64,000 nt of DNA from contig NZ_BBRD01000001.1 in the NCBI RefSeq assembly GCF_000975095.1, positions 1,259,467-1,323,466 of the forward strand, given 5' to 3'. The notes beneath the pieces are model-generated. The model saw only the letters and a list, made by a program, of their open reading frames with translations, searched no databases and had not been told where the DNA came from. The stretch is from Demequina aestuarii. Lineage in GTDB: Bacteria; Actinomycetota; Actinomycetes; Actinomycetales; Demequinaceae. Positions 52,274 through 61,072 of the stretch are shown here, piece after piece; positions within the stretch are counted from its first letter, which is position 1; each line of letters begins with the position of its first letter. Position numbers and translations under genes: made by a program.

Positions 52274-53218
52274 ATGACGGGCCCCCAGGTGAGCGTGATC
52301 ATTCCCGCCTACAACGCCGCCGCGACGCTTGCGGGCCAGCTCGCCGCCCTCGCCGCCCAGCAGAGCGCGCCGTCGTTCGAGGTGATCGTGAGCGACAACG
52401 GCTCGGACGACCTCACCGCGGCCGTGGCACACGACCACGGCGCGAGGTTGCCTGACCTCACCGTGATCGACAGCACCGCGCGGCGTGGGCCGTCGGCGGC
52501 GCGCAACTCGGGCGCAGCGCACGCGCGCGGTGCCGTGCTCGCCTTCTGCGATGCGGATGACGTGGTGTCACCCGGGTGGCTCGCATCGCTCGTTCGGGCC
52601 CTCGACACGGCCGATGCGGTCGCGGGAGCGTTCGAGCACCGTCGTCTCAACCCTCCCCGGGCGATCGCAGTCTCGTGGAACACGGACATCCCGATCCGCC
52701 TCGCGTCCTGGCCAGACTTGCCCGCGGGCGCGAGCTCGAACCTCGCGATCACGACAGAGGCGTTCCGCGCGTTGGGGGGATTCGACGAGGACCTGGCCAC
52801 GTGCGAGGACATCGACCTGTGTTGGCGCGCGCAGCTCGCGGGCTACCGCCTCGCGTTCGCGCACGACGCCGTGGTGCACGAGCGCAAGCGAAGCGGGCTC
52901 CGGGCGACATACCGGCAGTCCGTGGCGTATGCCAGGGGCACTCATGCTCTCGAGCTCAAGCACCGTGAGCTCCTGGGCTCCACGCCTCCAGGCATGGTGT
53001 CCACCGCAGTCGACCATGGAGCAGCGAGCAGGACCACCGCTGACGTCGACTCGCGCGCCATGCCGCAGTCACACGTCCACAGTTCCGTGGACCTCAGCCG
53101 GCGGCTGCGCGCGCTCGGCAGCCGGGTGAGGAGACCCGACCGCGCGAGCCTGCTCGCCGATCTGGTGTGGCGCATCGGACAGCGGCATGGACTCGAGGCC
53201 GAGAGGTCCAGACCGTAG
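52274..53218 (+). CDS. Family 2 glycosyltransferase, paralogue 4
   Basis: A 314-residue GT-A enzyme: VSVIIPAYNAAATLAGQLAAL, VSDNGSDDLTAAV, the STARRGPSAARNSGAAHARG stretch and the metal site FCDADDVVSPGWL. The acceptor motif is GGFDEDLATCEDIDLCWRAQL. The C-terminus is basic. The ATG has GGCGGAG upstream. It is most similar to the 44455 and 46349 genes. It stands alone, with a 303-base gap after it. Confidence 0.86.
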   Translation: MTGPQVSVIIPAYNAAATLAGQLAALAAQQSAPSFEVIVSDNGSDDLTAAVAHDHGARLPDLTVIDSTARRGPSAARNSGAAHARGAVLAFCDADDVVSPGWLASLVRALDTADAVAGAFEHRRLNPPRAIAVSWNTDIPIRLASWPDLPAGASSNLAITTEAFRALGGFDEDLATCEDIDLCWRAQLAGYRLAFAHDAVVHERKRSGLRATYRQSVAYARGTHALELKHRELLGSTPPGMVSTAVDHGAASRTTADVDSRAMPQSHVHSSVDLSRRLRALGSRVRRPDRASLLADLVWRIGQRHGLEAERSRP

Positions 53219-53521
53219 GCCCAGACGGTCGCGGTCGTGGCGCATCAGCACGTCTCGCGGAGCGGAGCTCTCGCGAGCCTCGCGCTCCACACCCGTGCAG
53301 CTCCTCGGTTGCCGCGACCACGGCTCGGCGCAGAGGGCCTCTGACGCGCACTTCGCAGGACCGCGGCTGCGTGACTGCGCTCAGCGCCTCACATAGGTCG
53401 CCGGGCCCCGTCCGCCAGACGCGTGGTGGTGTGAGGGCTGTTCCCTCGCGGCGGTCTCACCGCTACTCTCCTCAGCAAGGGGCCAGCACCCGGCTCAGGC
53501 CGTGCCAGCGAGGGGAACGAG
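53219..53521 (+). other. 303-base gap before the HAD-UbiA gene
   Basis: No gene or RNA could be supported. The part near 53270 has a CTCGCGAG palindrome, and GAGGG/CCCTC at 53433-53447 could form a small hairpin. The right end carries a -10 box (TACTCT, 53464-53469) and the ribosome binding site AGGGGAA of the next gene. Confidence 0.5.
53464..53469 (+). promoter_or_regulatory. -10 box TACTCT for the HAD-UbiA operon
   Basis: TACTCT is followed by a leader of about 45 bases and AGGGGAA before the TTG start at 53522. Confidence 0.35.
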
Positions 53522-54952
53522 TTGAGCGAGCACTCGCCGCCCACGGGCGGGATCACCGCAGTCGATCTCGACGGCACGCTGCTGAGGTCCGACCTGCTCT
53601 GGGAGGCGGCAGCCCGCTACTCCACGACGCGTCCGTCCGCCCCGTTCCACGTCATGCGGTGGGCTGCCCGGGGCCGGGCGCGTCTCAAGTCTGAGCTGGC
53701 ATCGCGCGTCTCCGTGGATGCCACAGCAATCCCGTACCGCACCGAGGTCGTCGAGGAGCTCCGCGCCGTCGCCGCCGATGGCGGACGGGTCGTCATTGCG
53801 ACAGCCGCCGCACGCTCGCACGCCGAACCGGTGGCCGCGCATCTCGGCTTCGTCGAAGCCGTGCTCGCCACCGACGCTGACGGAGTGAACCTGCGTGGCC
53901 CTGCGAAGGCGGATGCCCTCGACGACTACGCTCACGGCACTCCGTGGACCTACTACGGGGACTCGTTGGTCGACGTTCCGGTCTGGAAGCGAAGCGGTGG
54001 CGCCGTCGTCGTCGACCCCAGCAAGCGGGTGCAGCGCGCGGTCGCGGGCCTCGACATCCCCGTGCGGACCCTCGTCTGCGAAGCGCCGTCGACGGCCAGA
54101 GCGTGGCGCTCGGGTCTCCGTGTCCACCAGTGGGCGAAGAACGCACTCGTGCTCGTCCCGCTGCTGACGGGCCATCTGCTCGTCGAACCGGATGCCGTGG
54201 TGCGCGCCCTGGCTGCCGCCATCGCGTTCTCGATGATGGCCTCGTCGATCTATCTCCTCAATGACCTCGTGGACCTCCCGTCCGACAGGGCGCACGCGAC
54301 CAAGCACAATCGTGCGCTGGCCGCGGGCTGGATCAGCGTGCGGGCCGCATTGATCGTGTCGATGCTGCTCGCCGTCGGGTCGCTTGCCGTGGCGGTTGCC
54401 ATCAGCTGGCTCTTCACTGGCGTGATCCTCGTCTACGCGGTAGCCACCACGCTCTATTCGCTGTGGATCAAGCGAAAGATCGTCGCCGACATCGTGGGGC
54501 TCGCGATGCTCTACACCTGGCGCATCATCGCCGGGTGTGCAGCGATCGCGGTCGTGCCCTCGATCTGGATCCTTGCCTTCAGCATCTTCATCTTCTTCAG
54601 CCTCGCCACCATGAAGAGATACGCCGAGATCGTGAACCATGAGCAGTCGGCGTCGGGACGCGACTACCACCTCGTCGATGCGCCGCTGCTCCTCGCCATC
54701 GGCACCTCCTCTGGCGTCGCCGCGGTCTTGGTATCGGTGCTGTACCTCGACTCTGCGCAGGTGCACGAGCTGTACGCCTTCCCTCAGGCGCTCTGGGCCG
54801 TCATCCCCTTGCTCGTCTATTGGATCGTGCGGTTCTGGATGGTCGCGGTGCGCGGAGGCGTCGATGATGATCCACTGGTGTTCGCGCTCACCGATCGGAC
54901 GAGCCTGATCGTGTTCGCACTGATCGGCGTGGCGGGGCTGGTGGCATTGTGA
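53522..54952 (+). CDS. HAD phosphatase-UbiA prenyltransferase fusion
   Basis: A 476-residue fusion. Residues ~10-195 are a HAD-type phosphatase: DLDGTLLRSD (motif I), ATAAARS (motif II) and YGDSLVDVPVW (motif IV). Residues ~200-476 are a UbiA-type membrane prenyltransferase with NDLVDLPSDRAHATKHNR and, after YSLWIKRKIVAD, IVGLAMLYTWRIIAG. The prenyltransferase half resembles decaprenyl-phosphate phosphoribosyltransferase (Rv3806c), whose product is then dephosphorylated, so the fusion could do both steps (inference). The TTG start has AGGGGAA upstream. Its stop overlaps the next gene. Confidence 0.82.
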   Translation: MSEHSPPTGGITAVDLDGTLLRSDLLWEAAARYSTTRPSAPFHVMRWAARGRARLKSELASRVSVDATAIPYRTEVVEELRAVAADGGRVVIATAAARSHAEPVAAHLGFVEAVLATDADGVNLRGPAKADALDDYAHGTPWTYYGDSLVDVPVWKRSGGAVVVDPSKRVQRAVAGLDIPVRTLVCEAPSTARAWRSGLRVHQWAKNALVLVPLLTGHLLVEPDAVVRALAAAIAFSMMASSIYLLNDLVDLPSDRAHATKHNRALAAGWISVRAALIVSMLLAVGSLAVAVAISWLFTGVILVYAVATTLYSLWIKRKIVADIVGLAMLYTWRIIAGCAAIAVVPSIWILAFSIFIFFSLATMKRYAEIVNHEQSASGRDYHLVDAPLLLAIGTSSGVAAVLVSVLYLDSAQVHELYAFPQALWAVIPLLVYWIVRFWMVAVRGGVDDDPLVFALTDRTSLIVFALIGVAGLVAL

Positions 54953-56535
54953 CTGCGGCGCGTCTGTCTCGCCTTCACGCCTGGGCTTGGGGCGTGATCG
55001 GCACCGCGTTCATGGCGTTGGCGATGGCGCCGATCGCGATCGTGCCGCTGTTCGGTGATGACTTCGAGATCGCGGCGCTTCACGACCTCGAGTATCACGG
55101 ATCGCTGCTCAACGTGATGGCGCAGGGGTGGTGGGGCGACCTCCAGTCCAACCGGTTCAACCCGGTCGGGCGCGAGTTCTCTCTGGGCTACCACGTGTTC
55201 GCCCGCGAGGCGGGAGCGATCACCGGTGCCGATCCCCAGACCTTCTACCGCCTCGGCACGTGGGCTCTTGGATGCGCGTCTGCTCTCGCCGCGGCCTTCA
55301 CGCTCGTGCACGCGGCGCGGTTCGTGAGTGCCCGCAACGCTCTGGCTCTGGCTCCCACCTACGCCGCGATCTGCGCCGCAGTGGCCGTGACACTTCACCT
55401 GCACTTCCTCTCTCACGATCCCACGCTCACGATCGCGGAGATCGGCTACGGGGTCGTGGTGCTGTCGCTCTGGCTCATCGGTCTCGGCTTCCGAGCGCTG
55501 CGGCCCAACGTGCCGCTCGGCCGCGCGGTGTGGCCATTCGCGGTGCTGTCCATGGCGGGCACCCTGTTCTACGAGACCTTCGTGACGGCGGTCGCCGCGA
55601 TGGCGTTGGTGTTCGTCGTGGTCCTCGGCCGCGAGCGGCGTTGGCGGCTCCTCGGCTGGTTGCTGGGTGCCGGCGCGCTGCTGCCTGCCGCGGTGTTCCT
55701 CGCGGGGCGCTGGTGGGTCAATACGTACGCGACCGACGTCGCGCAGTACTCGGGCACCGAGCTCCAGCTCTCGGCAGGCGCAGCGCGCACGTTCGCTCTC
55801 TACACAGCGGGCACGGTGCCAGGCGCCTCATGGCGTCACGCCGCTGCCGTCACCGGAGGACCGATGTTCGTCGCTCCCGCGATGATCACAGCGACGCTGA
55901 CGGCGGCGCTGCTCATTGCCACACTGGTGCTGCTGCGGCGCTGGCGCTCGCTCCCGCGTCTCGTCCCGTCGCGACGACTGTGGCTGGTGCTTGCCGTTCT
56001 CGCCATTCATGTGGCTGGCACCTATGGCGCGCAATCGGCCTCGCCGAAGTACATCACCACCATCTATCACCTCGGCGTCGTCTACCTCGGCTACGCCACC
56101 GGCGTTCTCGTGGCCGCCATGCTCGCCGTCGGGGCGCTGCTGTTCCTGCCTCGAAGGATCGCTCGCGTCACGGCCGTCGTCCTCGTCGTCATCGCGATCC
56201 CCTTCACGTATGTGCAGCACGCGCTCAACTGGGCGGTGGCGACTGAGATCGCTGGGCTGGTCACGCCCAACGACAGGATCACCACCGAGTTGTCACGTGG
56301 AGCCCTTGCGGAGCCGGAGCGTTGTGAGCTGCTCCACCAGTGGGTGGGGCGCGACTCGTACTTCGGCACCGCGCCAGACCTCATGGCCACGATCTTCGAA
56401 TCACTCGATGCGCGATACGAGACGCACCACGGCGAGCCCTTCTGCGCCAGCGATGCCCCCGAGATCCCGCTCGAGGAGCGGCCCTCCGTGACCTCACCTG
56501 CGGCCGGACCAGCGCCCGAGGCGCCGCAGCCATGA
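54949..56535 (+). CDS. Polytopic GT-C-like glycosyltransferase
   Basis: A 528-residue membrane protein with about ten helices. The first outside loop has GDDFEIAALHD, a DD pair where GT-C lipid-linked-sugar transferases carry their catalytic acid, followed by FNPVGREFSLGYHVFAREAG. The C-terminal ~90 residues are soluble and end in a proline-rich tail. The likely role is to use a polyprenyl-phosphate sugar on the outer face of the membrane; this is inferred from the fold and the UbiA neighbour. It overlaps both neighbours by four bases. The exact family is not recognised. Confidence 0.65.
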   Translation: MTAARLSRLHAWAWGVIGTAFMALAMAPIAIVPLFGDDFEIAALHDLEYHGSLLNVMAQGWWGDLQSNRFNPVGREFSLGYHVFAREAGAITGADPQTFYRLGTWALGCASALAAAFTLVHAARFVSARNALALAPTYAAICAAVAVTLHLHFLSHDPTLTIAEIGYGVVVLSLWLIGLGFRALRPNVPLGRAVWPFAVLSMAGTLFYETFVTAVAAMALVFVVVLGRERRWRLLGWLLGAGALLPAAVFLAGRWWVNTYATDVAQYSGTELQLSAGAARTFALYTAGTVPGASWRHAAAVTGGPMFVAPAMITATLTAALLIATLVLLRRWRSLPRLVPSRRLWLVLAVLAIHVAGTYGAQSASPKYITTIYHLGVVYLGYATGVLVAAMLAVGALLFLPRRIARVTAVVLVVIAIPFTYVQHALNWAVATEIAGLVTPNDRITTELSRGALAEPERCELLHQWVGRDSYFGTAPDLMATIFESLDARYETHHGEPFCASDAPEIPLEERPSVTSPAAGPAPEAPQP

Positions 56536-57992
56536 CGAGTCTGGTGGTCGCGATCACCATCGTCACCGTCACCGCCACGGTGATGGTGCTCGAGTGGCGA
56601 CCGCCGCGCGTCCTCGTTCCCTTGTTCGGCAACGACGCTCACGTCGGTCCCGCCGTCCGGGCAGCGACGACGATGATCGGTGCAGGGGTCATTCTCGCCG
56701 CCCTCTCAGTGCTGGCGACCAGCGCAGTTCAGAGCAGCACGTTCGCCTACGCCGTCGACGCGCTGCTGCCGGGGGGCGCTGGTGGAGACTCGTGGGTCCC
56801 GATGCTCACCGCGGCGCAGAACCTTCAGCACGACCCGCAGTCCCCGGTCTATGAGGTGATCTTCTTCGATGGCGGCATGAAGTTCCAGTATCCGGTGATG
56901 TCCGTCGTGATCGTGGGTCCCGTCATCGCGGCGCTCGGATGGACGGACACTCAGGTCTACGACGTCGCCAACGCGGCGAGCTGGTTGAGCTTCATCGCAC
57001 TGGGTGTGACCGTGGGCGCGGTCTTCCTTCGCGCGCTGGCCCATGCGACATCGCGGGTATCACCCTACTCATGGCCCGTGCGGGTCTCCGCTGCCGTCTG
57101 TGGACTGGGGGCGACCTTCGTGTTCTACCCCGTCACGCGGGGACTCGAACTCGGCCAGATCCAGACCGCCATGACGCTCGCCGTGGCGTTGGCGCTGCTC
57201 GCGTGGCAGCACCATCGCCCGTGGGCCGCAGGTGCGCTGATCGGCCTCTGCTGCGTCGTCAAGCCTCACTGGGGGCTGCTGGTGATGTGGGCGCTGTTCC
57301 GTGGCCGCTGGCAGTTCGCCGCCGGGGCGGCCCTGGTGGCGGGCCCCTTGACGGTGCTCAGCATCGCTCTGTACGGATTCGACAACGTCATCGGATACGT
57401 GGATGTGGCGCGAGCGTTGAGTGCCAGCGGCGAGTCCTACTTTGCCAACCAGTCGTTCAACGGCCTCACGAACCGTCTGCTCGGCAACGGCCCCAACCTC
57501 ACCTTCGACCCCGCCGGGTTCCCGCCCGAGCATGCGGTCGTGCGCACCGTCACGCTCGTGACCGCCATCGCCATCATCGGCGCGGCGGTGACATGGCGCA
57601 TGCAGAGGCCACCCACGGCGGTCGAGTTCTCCATCGTGGTGGTGAGCATCACCGTGGCCGCCCCCGTCGCGTGGGAGCATCACTACGGAGTGCTGCTGCC
57701 GGTCTTCGCCGCCGCCACTCCCGCCGCGATCGCGTGGCGACCGTGGGGTCGAGGGACCCTCGCGTGGCTGGTGGTCGCATACTCACTGACGAGCGTCTCG
57801 CTGTTCCCGCTCGTCAACCGCGCTGCAGACACGCCTGCGAACGTGCTGCAGTCCTTCATGCTCGTGGGAGGACTCGTGCTCCTCATCACCTTGTACCGGG
57901 TGTCGCAGCTCGAGCGGCAGGCCGTGTCCCGAACGACTCAGGTCCCGGATGCGGTGCCCGGGCCGCCCGCCGCCCCCTCGCGAGATGGCTGA
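56532..57992 (+). CDS. GT87-like (DUF2029) polytopic glycosyltransferase
   Basis: A 486-residue, roughly ten-helix membrane protein of the DUF2029/GT87 group, which includes polyprenyl-phosphomannose-dependent mannosyltransferases of actinobacteria. The first outside loop has VYEVIFFDGGMKFQYPV, and a later segment has KPHWGLLVMWALF, both typical of the group. It overlaps the 54949 gene by four bases, so the three genes from 53522 form one operon. The last 55 bases overlap the convergent family 4 glycosyltransferase gene. Confidence 0.8.
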   Translation: MTSLVVAITIVTVTATVMVLEWRPPRVLVPLFGNDAHVGPAVRAATTMIGAGVILAALSVLATSAVQSSTFAYAVDALLPGGAGGDSWVPMLTAAQNLQHDPQSPVYEVIFFDGGMKFQYPVMSVVIVGPVIAALGWTDTQVYDVANAASWLSFIALGVTVGAVFLRALAHATSRVSPYSWPVRVSAAVCGLGATFVFYPVTRGLELGQIQTAMTLAVALALLAWQHHRPWAAGALIGLCCVVKPHWGLLVMWALFRGRWQFAAGAALVAGPLTVLSIALYGFDNVIGYVDVARALSASGESYFANQSFNGLTNRLLGNGPNLTFDPAGFPPEHAVVRTVTLVTAIAIIGAAVTWRMQRPPTAVEFSIVVVSITVAAPVAWEHHYGVLLPVFAAATPAAIAWRPWGRGTLAWLVVAYSLTSVSLFPLVNRAADTPANVLQSFMLVGGLVLLITLYRVSQLERQAVSRTTQVPDAVPGPPAAPSRDG

Positions 57993-59173
57993 CGCACGCA
58001 CGCGTTCCACGCCTTCGCCACAGTCCCCGCAGTGCGGCCTATCGAGAGTTCCTCTCGCGCGCGTGCACGAGCACCGCGTGCGCGCTCGCGTGCGCTGTCC
58101 ACGTCTGCCACCACCGTGACGATGCCTGCCGACAGCGCCGCCGCGTCGCCCGGCCGGACAAGCACCCCCCACGGGGTCGTCCACACTCCGTCGGCGACCT
58201 GCGTGCGTTGGCCGTGAGGATCCAGCAGCTCGGGAACGCCGCCCGCATCCGTCGCGACCACCGGGACGCCGAGAGCCATCGCCTCGGCGACCACCTGGCC
58301 GAATGGCTCGGGCACCGGTGAGGCGTGCACCACCACGGTGAACGTCGACATCTGCGCAGGCACATCGTCGGTCCACCCGCTGATGACCAGGGCGTCGTCG
58401 AGGCCAGCAGCACTGACAGCCTGGCCGAGGAGCCGCGCGTAGTCCGCATCACCGAACTTCGCTTCACCGACGATCCTGAACGTCGCCTCGGGACGGACCT
58501 GACGCACGATGCGGGCTGCGGCGACGAACTCGCGCTGACCCTTCGTCTCGCTGAGCCGTCCCACGATGCCGACCACGCTCCCCCGCGGCTCTCGACGGGG
58601 CATGTCGAGCAGCGACGAGTGCACCCCCGGGTAGGCCACGACAGACCTGTCTCGTGCCCGAGCCGGCAGGGTGTCGACCGTTGCGTGCGAGTTGGCGACG
58701 ATCAGCCGGGGCCCGTGTGCCGCCAGCACACCCATCGCCCGCGCCACGGGTGTCGGAAGGTAGTCAGGCGCGAGGCGATCGTGCAAGTGCCACACCCAGG
58801 GTTGCCGCGTGAGACGCGACACCATCCCCACGAGCACCGCGGCCTTCAACGAGTTGGCGACCACGAGTTCCGGATCGAGCTCCCGCAGCACGCGGCGCAG
58901 CCTCGTGGCGACGCTCACCGTCGCGGGGAGTGCGCGCACGGCCGCCATCCGTCCGGCGTCGCCGCGCGCCACCGTCGCGACGCCACCGCCATCGATGACG
59001 GTGACGGGCACTCCTTGCGCCTCGAGCCTGTCCACGAGCGCTCCCCGACCCCACGTCACTGCGTGCATCTCGAAAGCCCCCGGCGGTAGAGCCTCCAGCA
59101 GCCGCAGCAGCGCGAGCTCGGCACCGCCGAGCTCGGCGGTATGCGTCACGACGACGACTCTGAGGGCCGGCAC
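57938..59173 (-). CDS. Family 4 glycosyltransferase
   Basis: A 411-residue GT-B enzyme. It begins LRVVVVTHTAELGGAELALLRLLEAL, the acceptor-side loop, and the donor site has GIVGRLSETKGQREFV and SPVPEPFGQVVAEAMALGVPVVAT with the catalytic EPFGQVVAE. The C-terminus is a short acidic-to-basic tail. The GTG at 59173 has a TACACT box six bases upstream and CCGACA 17 bases before that, a complete leaderless promoter. Longer in-frame starts exist but carry no conserved sequence. Confidence 0.86.
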   Translation of the reverse strand: MPALRVVVVTHTAELGGAELALLRLLEALPPGAFEMHAVTWGRGALVDRLEAQGVPVTVIDGGGVATVARGDAGRMAAVRALPATVSVATRLRRVLRELDPELVVANSLKAAVLVGMVSRLTRQPWVWHLHDRLAPDYLPTPVARAMGVLAAHGPRLIVANSHATVDTLPARARDRSVVAYPGVHSSLLDMPRREPRGSVVGIVGRLSETKGQREFVAAARIVRQVRPEATFRIVGEAKFGDADYARLLGQAVSAAGLDDALVISGWTDDVPAQMSTFTVVVHASPVPEPFGQVVAEAMALGVPVVATDAGGVPELLDPHGQRTQVADGVWTTPWGVLVRPGDAAALSAGIVTVVADVDSARERARGARARAREELSIGRTAGTVAKAWNACVRQPSREGAAGGPGTASGT

Positions 59174-59179
59174 GCTCCG

Positions 59180-59185
59180 AGTGTA
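59180..59185 (-). promoter_or_regulatory. -10 box TACACT with CCGACA -35, leaderless start
   Basis: Minus-strand TACACT, six bases before the GTG; the -35-like CCGACA is separated by 17 bases. Confidence 0.55.
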
Positions 59186-59236
59186 GTGCGGCGCGGCTCC
59201 GCTGTCGGGGCCCTTCCGGGCCCCCCTCGCGCGCAC

Positions 59237-59242
59237 TAGCAT
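59237..59242 (+). promoter_or_regulatory. -10 box TAGCAT
   Basis: Plus-strand TAGCAT plus six bases reaches an ATG at 59249 that opens a 33-codon frame, not the glycosyltransferase frame. Confidence 0.4.
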
Positions 59243-59248
59243 GGCGGC

Positions 59249-59350
59249 ATGTGCCCCTTCGCGCCTGGCAGAGATGTCCACGACTGGCGCACGCCAACGG
59301 GGCCGATGCGGGCATCGGTGCTCGAGCCGCGGCGGTGCATCCGTGGCTGA
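59249..59350 (+). CDS. Possible 33-residue leader peptide
   Basis: A short open frame starts MCPFAPGRDVHDW at the end of a leaderless promoter and stops at 59350, eight bases into the glycosyltransferase gene whose GTG lies at 59343. The arrangement would let a ribosome that ends the leader restart on that GTG, which has no good ribosome binding site. It has one cysteine-arginine cluster near the end (RRCIRG) and no recognised motif. It may be chance; the coupling is the only support. Confidence 0.35.
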   Translation: MCPFAPGRDVHDWRTPTGPMRASVLEPRRCIRG

Positions 59351-60203
59351 GCGCACGCTGGGGGCATATGTGCTCCCCGGGGACCCTGTGTGGCTTGCAC
59401 GCACGCTGCCCCAGTACTACTCGATGCTCACGGCGCTGTCGGTGCCGGTGCCGGCGGACGGCCTCAGCTGGACCGGACGACCGCTTCCGGTCGACGAGAC
59501 CCTGGCGATCATCGACGCGTGCGACACCCGGGGCCTCGCCGACCGCTTCGAGGGCCGGTGGACCAACGTGGACCGCCCTCGAGACGCGGGTACCGCCCAG
59601 CGTCAAGCCGCGCTGAATCGCGTGGGCGATGGCGTGGACTGGGTGCTCCAGATCGACAACGACGAGCTGCTGCCTCATCCCGAGGTCCTGGGGTCGGTTC
59701 TCGACGAGGCCGACCGGGTGGGCGCCATCGCGGTGGAGTGGCCCATGCGGGTGCTGTATCGACGGACCCGGCGCACTGTCCTCGAGGTGGTCGCCTCGAA
59801 CGGCGCACCCGTGTACGACTATCCGGGCCCCATCGCTGTACGTCCGGGAGCCACGTTGACCGAGGCGCGTCGCGCCGCAGGACCGCTCCTGCGAGTCGCG
59901 GTCCACGGCGACGATCAGTCGCTGCAGATCACCCGTCCGGCTGAGCCGCAGGAGTTCCGTGCCACCCTCCTGCAGCCCGAGCACGCGATCCTGCACAACT
60001 CGTGGGCTCGCCATCCGCGCGACGTGTGGCGCAAGGTGACGTCATCGGGTCATTCTCGCGACTTCGGCCTGGCCCGCTACTACGTGACGCGGTGGCTGAG
60101 CTCACCGCTCACGTGGCGCGCGCAGCGGGACGTCCACCCGTTCTCGAGCGGACTGTGGCCCGCACTCGCGCCGCGGGAGAACGCCGGCGTCTATGCGGAT
60201 TGA
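59343..60203 (+). CDS. Glycosyltransferase family 2-like protein
   Basis: A 286-residue divergent nucleotide-sugar-type transferase (from the GTG). It starts LGAYVLPGDPVWLARTLPQYYSML and has LQIDNDELLPHPEVLGSVL, a metal-binding D-N-D site typical of the glycosyltransferase family 2/92 group. The C-terminal HAILHNSWARHPRDVWRKVTSSGHS segment is conserved in that group. No membrane helix. In-frame ATGs at 59241 and 59274 would add 34 or 23 residues without conserved sequence. It is divergent from the GT4 gene with a 170-base shared control region. Confidence 0.72.
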   Translation: MAERTLGAYVLPGDPVWLARTLPQYYSMLTALSVPVPADGLSWTGRPLPVDETLAIIDACDTRGLADRFEGRWTNVDRPRDAGTAQRQAALNRVGDGVDWVLQIDNDELLPHPEVLGSVLDEADRVGAIAVEWPMRVLYRRTRRTVLEVVASNGAPVYDYPGPIAVRPGATLTEARRAAGPLLRVAVHGDDQSLQITRPAEPQEFRATLLQPEHAILHNSWARHPRDVWRKVTSSGHSRDFGLARYYVTRWLSSPLTWRAQRDVHPFSSGLWPALAPRENAGVYAD

Positions 60204-60244
60204 GAGGCAGCGCCGAGTGAGAGGCGTCTGATCACGCTCGCGAG

Positions 60245-61072
60245 CTAGATCACGTCCGCGAAGCCGCGTTCCATCTTCTGGAACACCATCGTGCCCGCGA
60301 CGAGCACCAGCAGACCGACGCCCACGACGCCGAACATCTGCCACACGGGCGGCGCGTACAGGTCGAGGATCGACCACCGGAAGCACTCCATGAGCCACGT
60401 CAAGGGGTTGATCTGAAAGAGCCACTCGAGATCTGCGGGCACGGCCTCGAGCGAGTACGCCACTGGCGTGGCGAAGAACAGCACCTGGGTGAACCACGGC
60501 AGCACGTAGCCGACGTCGCGATACTTGACCATCATCGCCGATGCGGCAAGCCCCACGCCGAGCGCGAACATCACCGCGGCGAGAAGCCACACCGGCAGCA
60601 GCAGCAATCCCCATCCGGGCGCGACGCCGAACACGATCAGCAGGACTGCAAGGAGCCCGCATGCCACGGCGAAGTCGAGCAGCACGGACAGCACCGTCGA
60701 CAGCGGCACCAGCATCCGCGGGAAGAACACCTTGGACACCAGGGACTGATTCGCCACCAGCGACGCTGACGAACGCGAGATCACGCCCTCGAAGAGGTTC
60801 CAGGCCAGAACGCCGGCGAAGCTGAACACCAGGTAGGGCACGCCCTGGCTCGGCAGATCGGCGACCTGTCCGAAGACGATCGAGAACAATCCCGCCGCCA
60901 CCAGCGGCTGGATGATGACCCAGGCGATGCCCACCACCGTCTGCCGGTACCTCAGCACGATGTCGCGGGTGCCGAATCGCCAGAACACTTCACGGGCGCC
61001 CCACAACTCGCGGAACGGCGGCATGCCGATCCCGGCGGGCGGCGTGATGATGGTGCGCTTCGCGGTGGTCAT
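60245..61072 (-). CDS. ABC-2 polysaccharide exporter permease (Wzm-like)
   Basis: The membrane part of an ABC-2 type exporter for lipid-linked polysaccharide. The 275-residue protein has six predicted helices and the family mark RYRQTVVGIAWVIIQPLV near the N-terminus, followed by FSFAGVLAWNLFEGVISRSSASL and, near the end, NPLTWLMECFRW. Together with the next gene it forms the exporter. The ATG overlaps the Wzt stop by four bases, so the two are coupled. Confidence 0.9.
   Translation of the reverse strand: MTTAKRTIITPPAGIGMPPFRELWGAREVFWRFGTRDIVLRYRQTVVGIAWVIIQPLVAAGLFSIVFGQVADLPSQGVPYLVFSFAGVLAWNLFEGVISRSSASLVANQSLVSKVFFPRMLVPLSTVLSVLLDFAVACGLLAVLLIVFGVAPGWGLLLLPVWLLAAVMFALGVGLAASAMMVKYRDVGYVLPWFTQVLFFATPVAYSLEAVPADLEWLFQINPLTWLMECFRWSILDLYAPPVWQMFGVVGVGLLVLVAGTMVFQKMERGFADVI

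Noticed and set aside
53219-53521. Possible tRNA or small RNA in the 303-base gap
   Set aside because: No cloverleaf could be drawn and only short inverted repeats are present.
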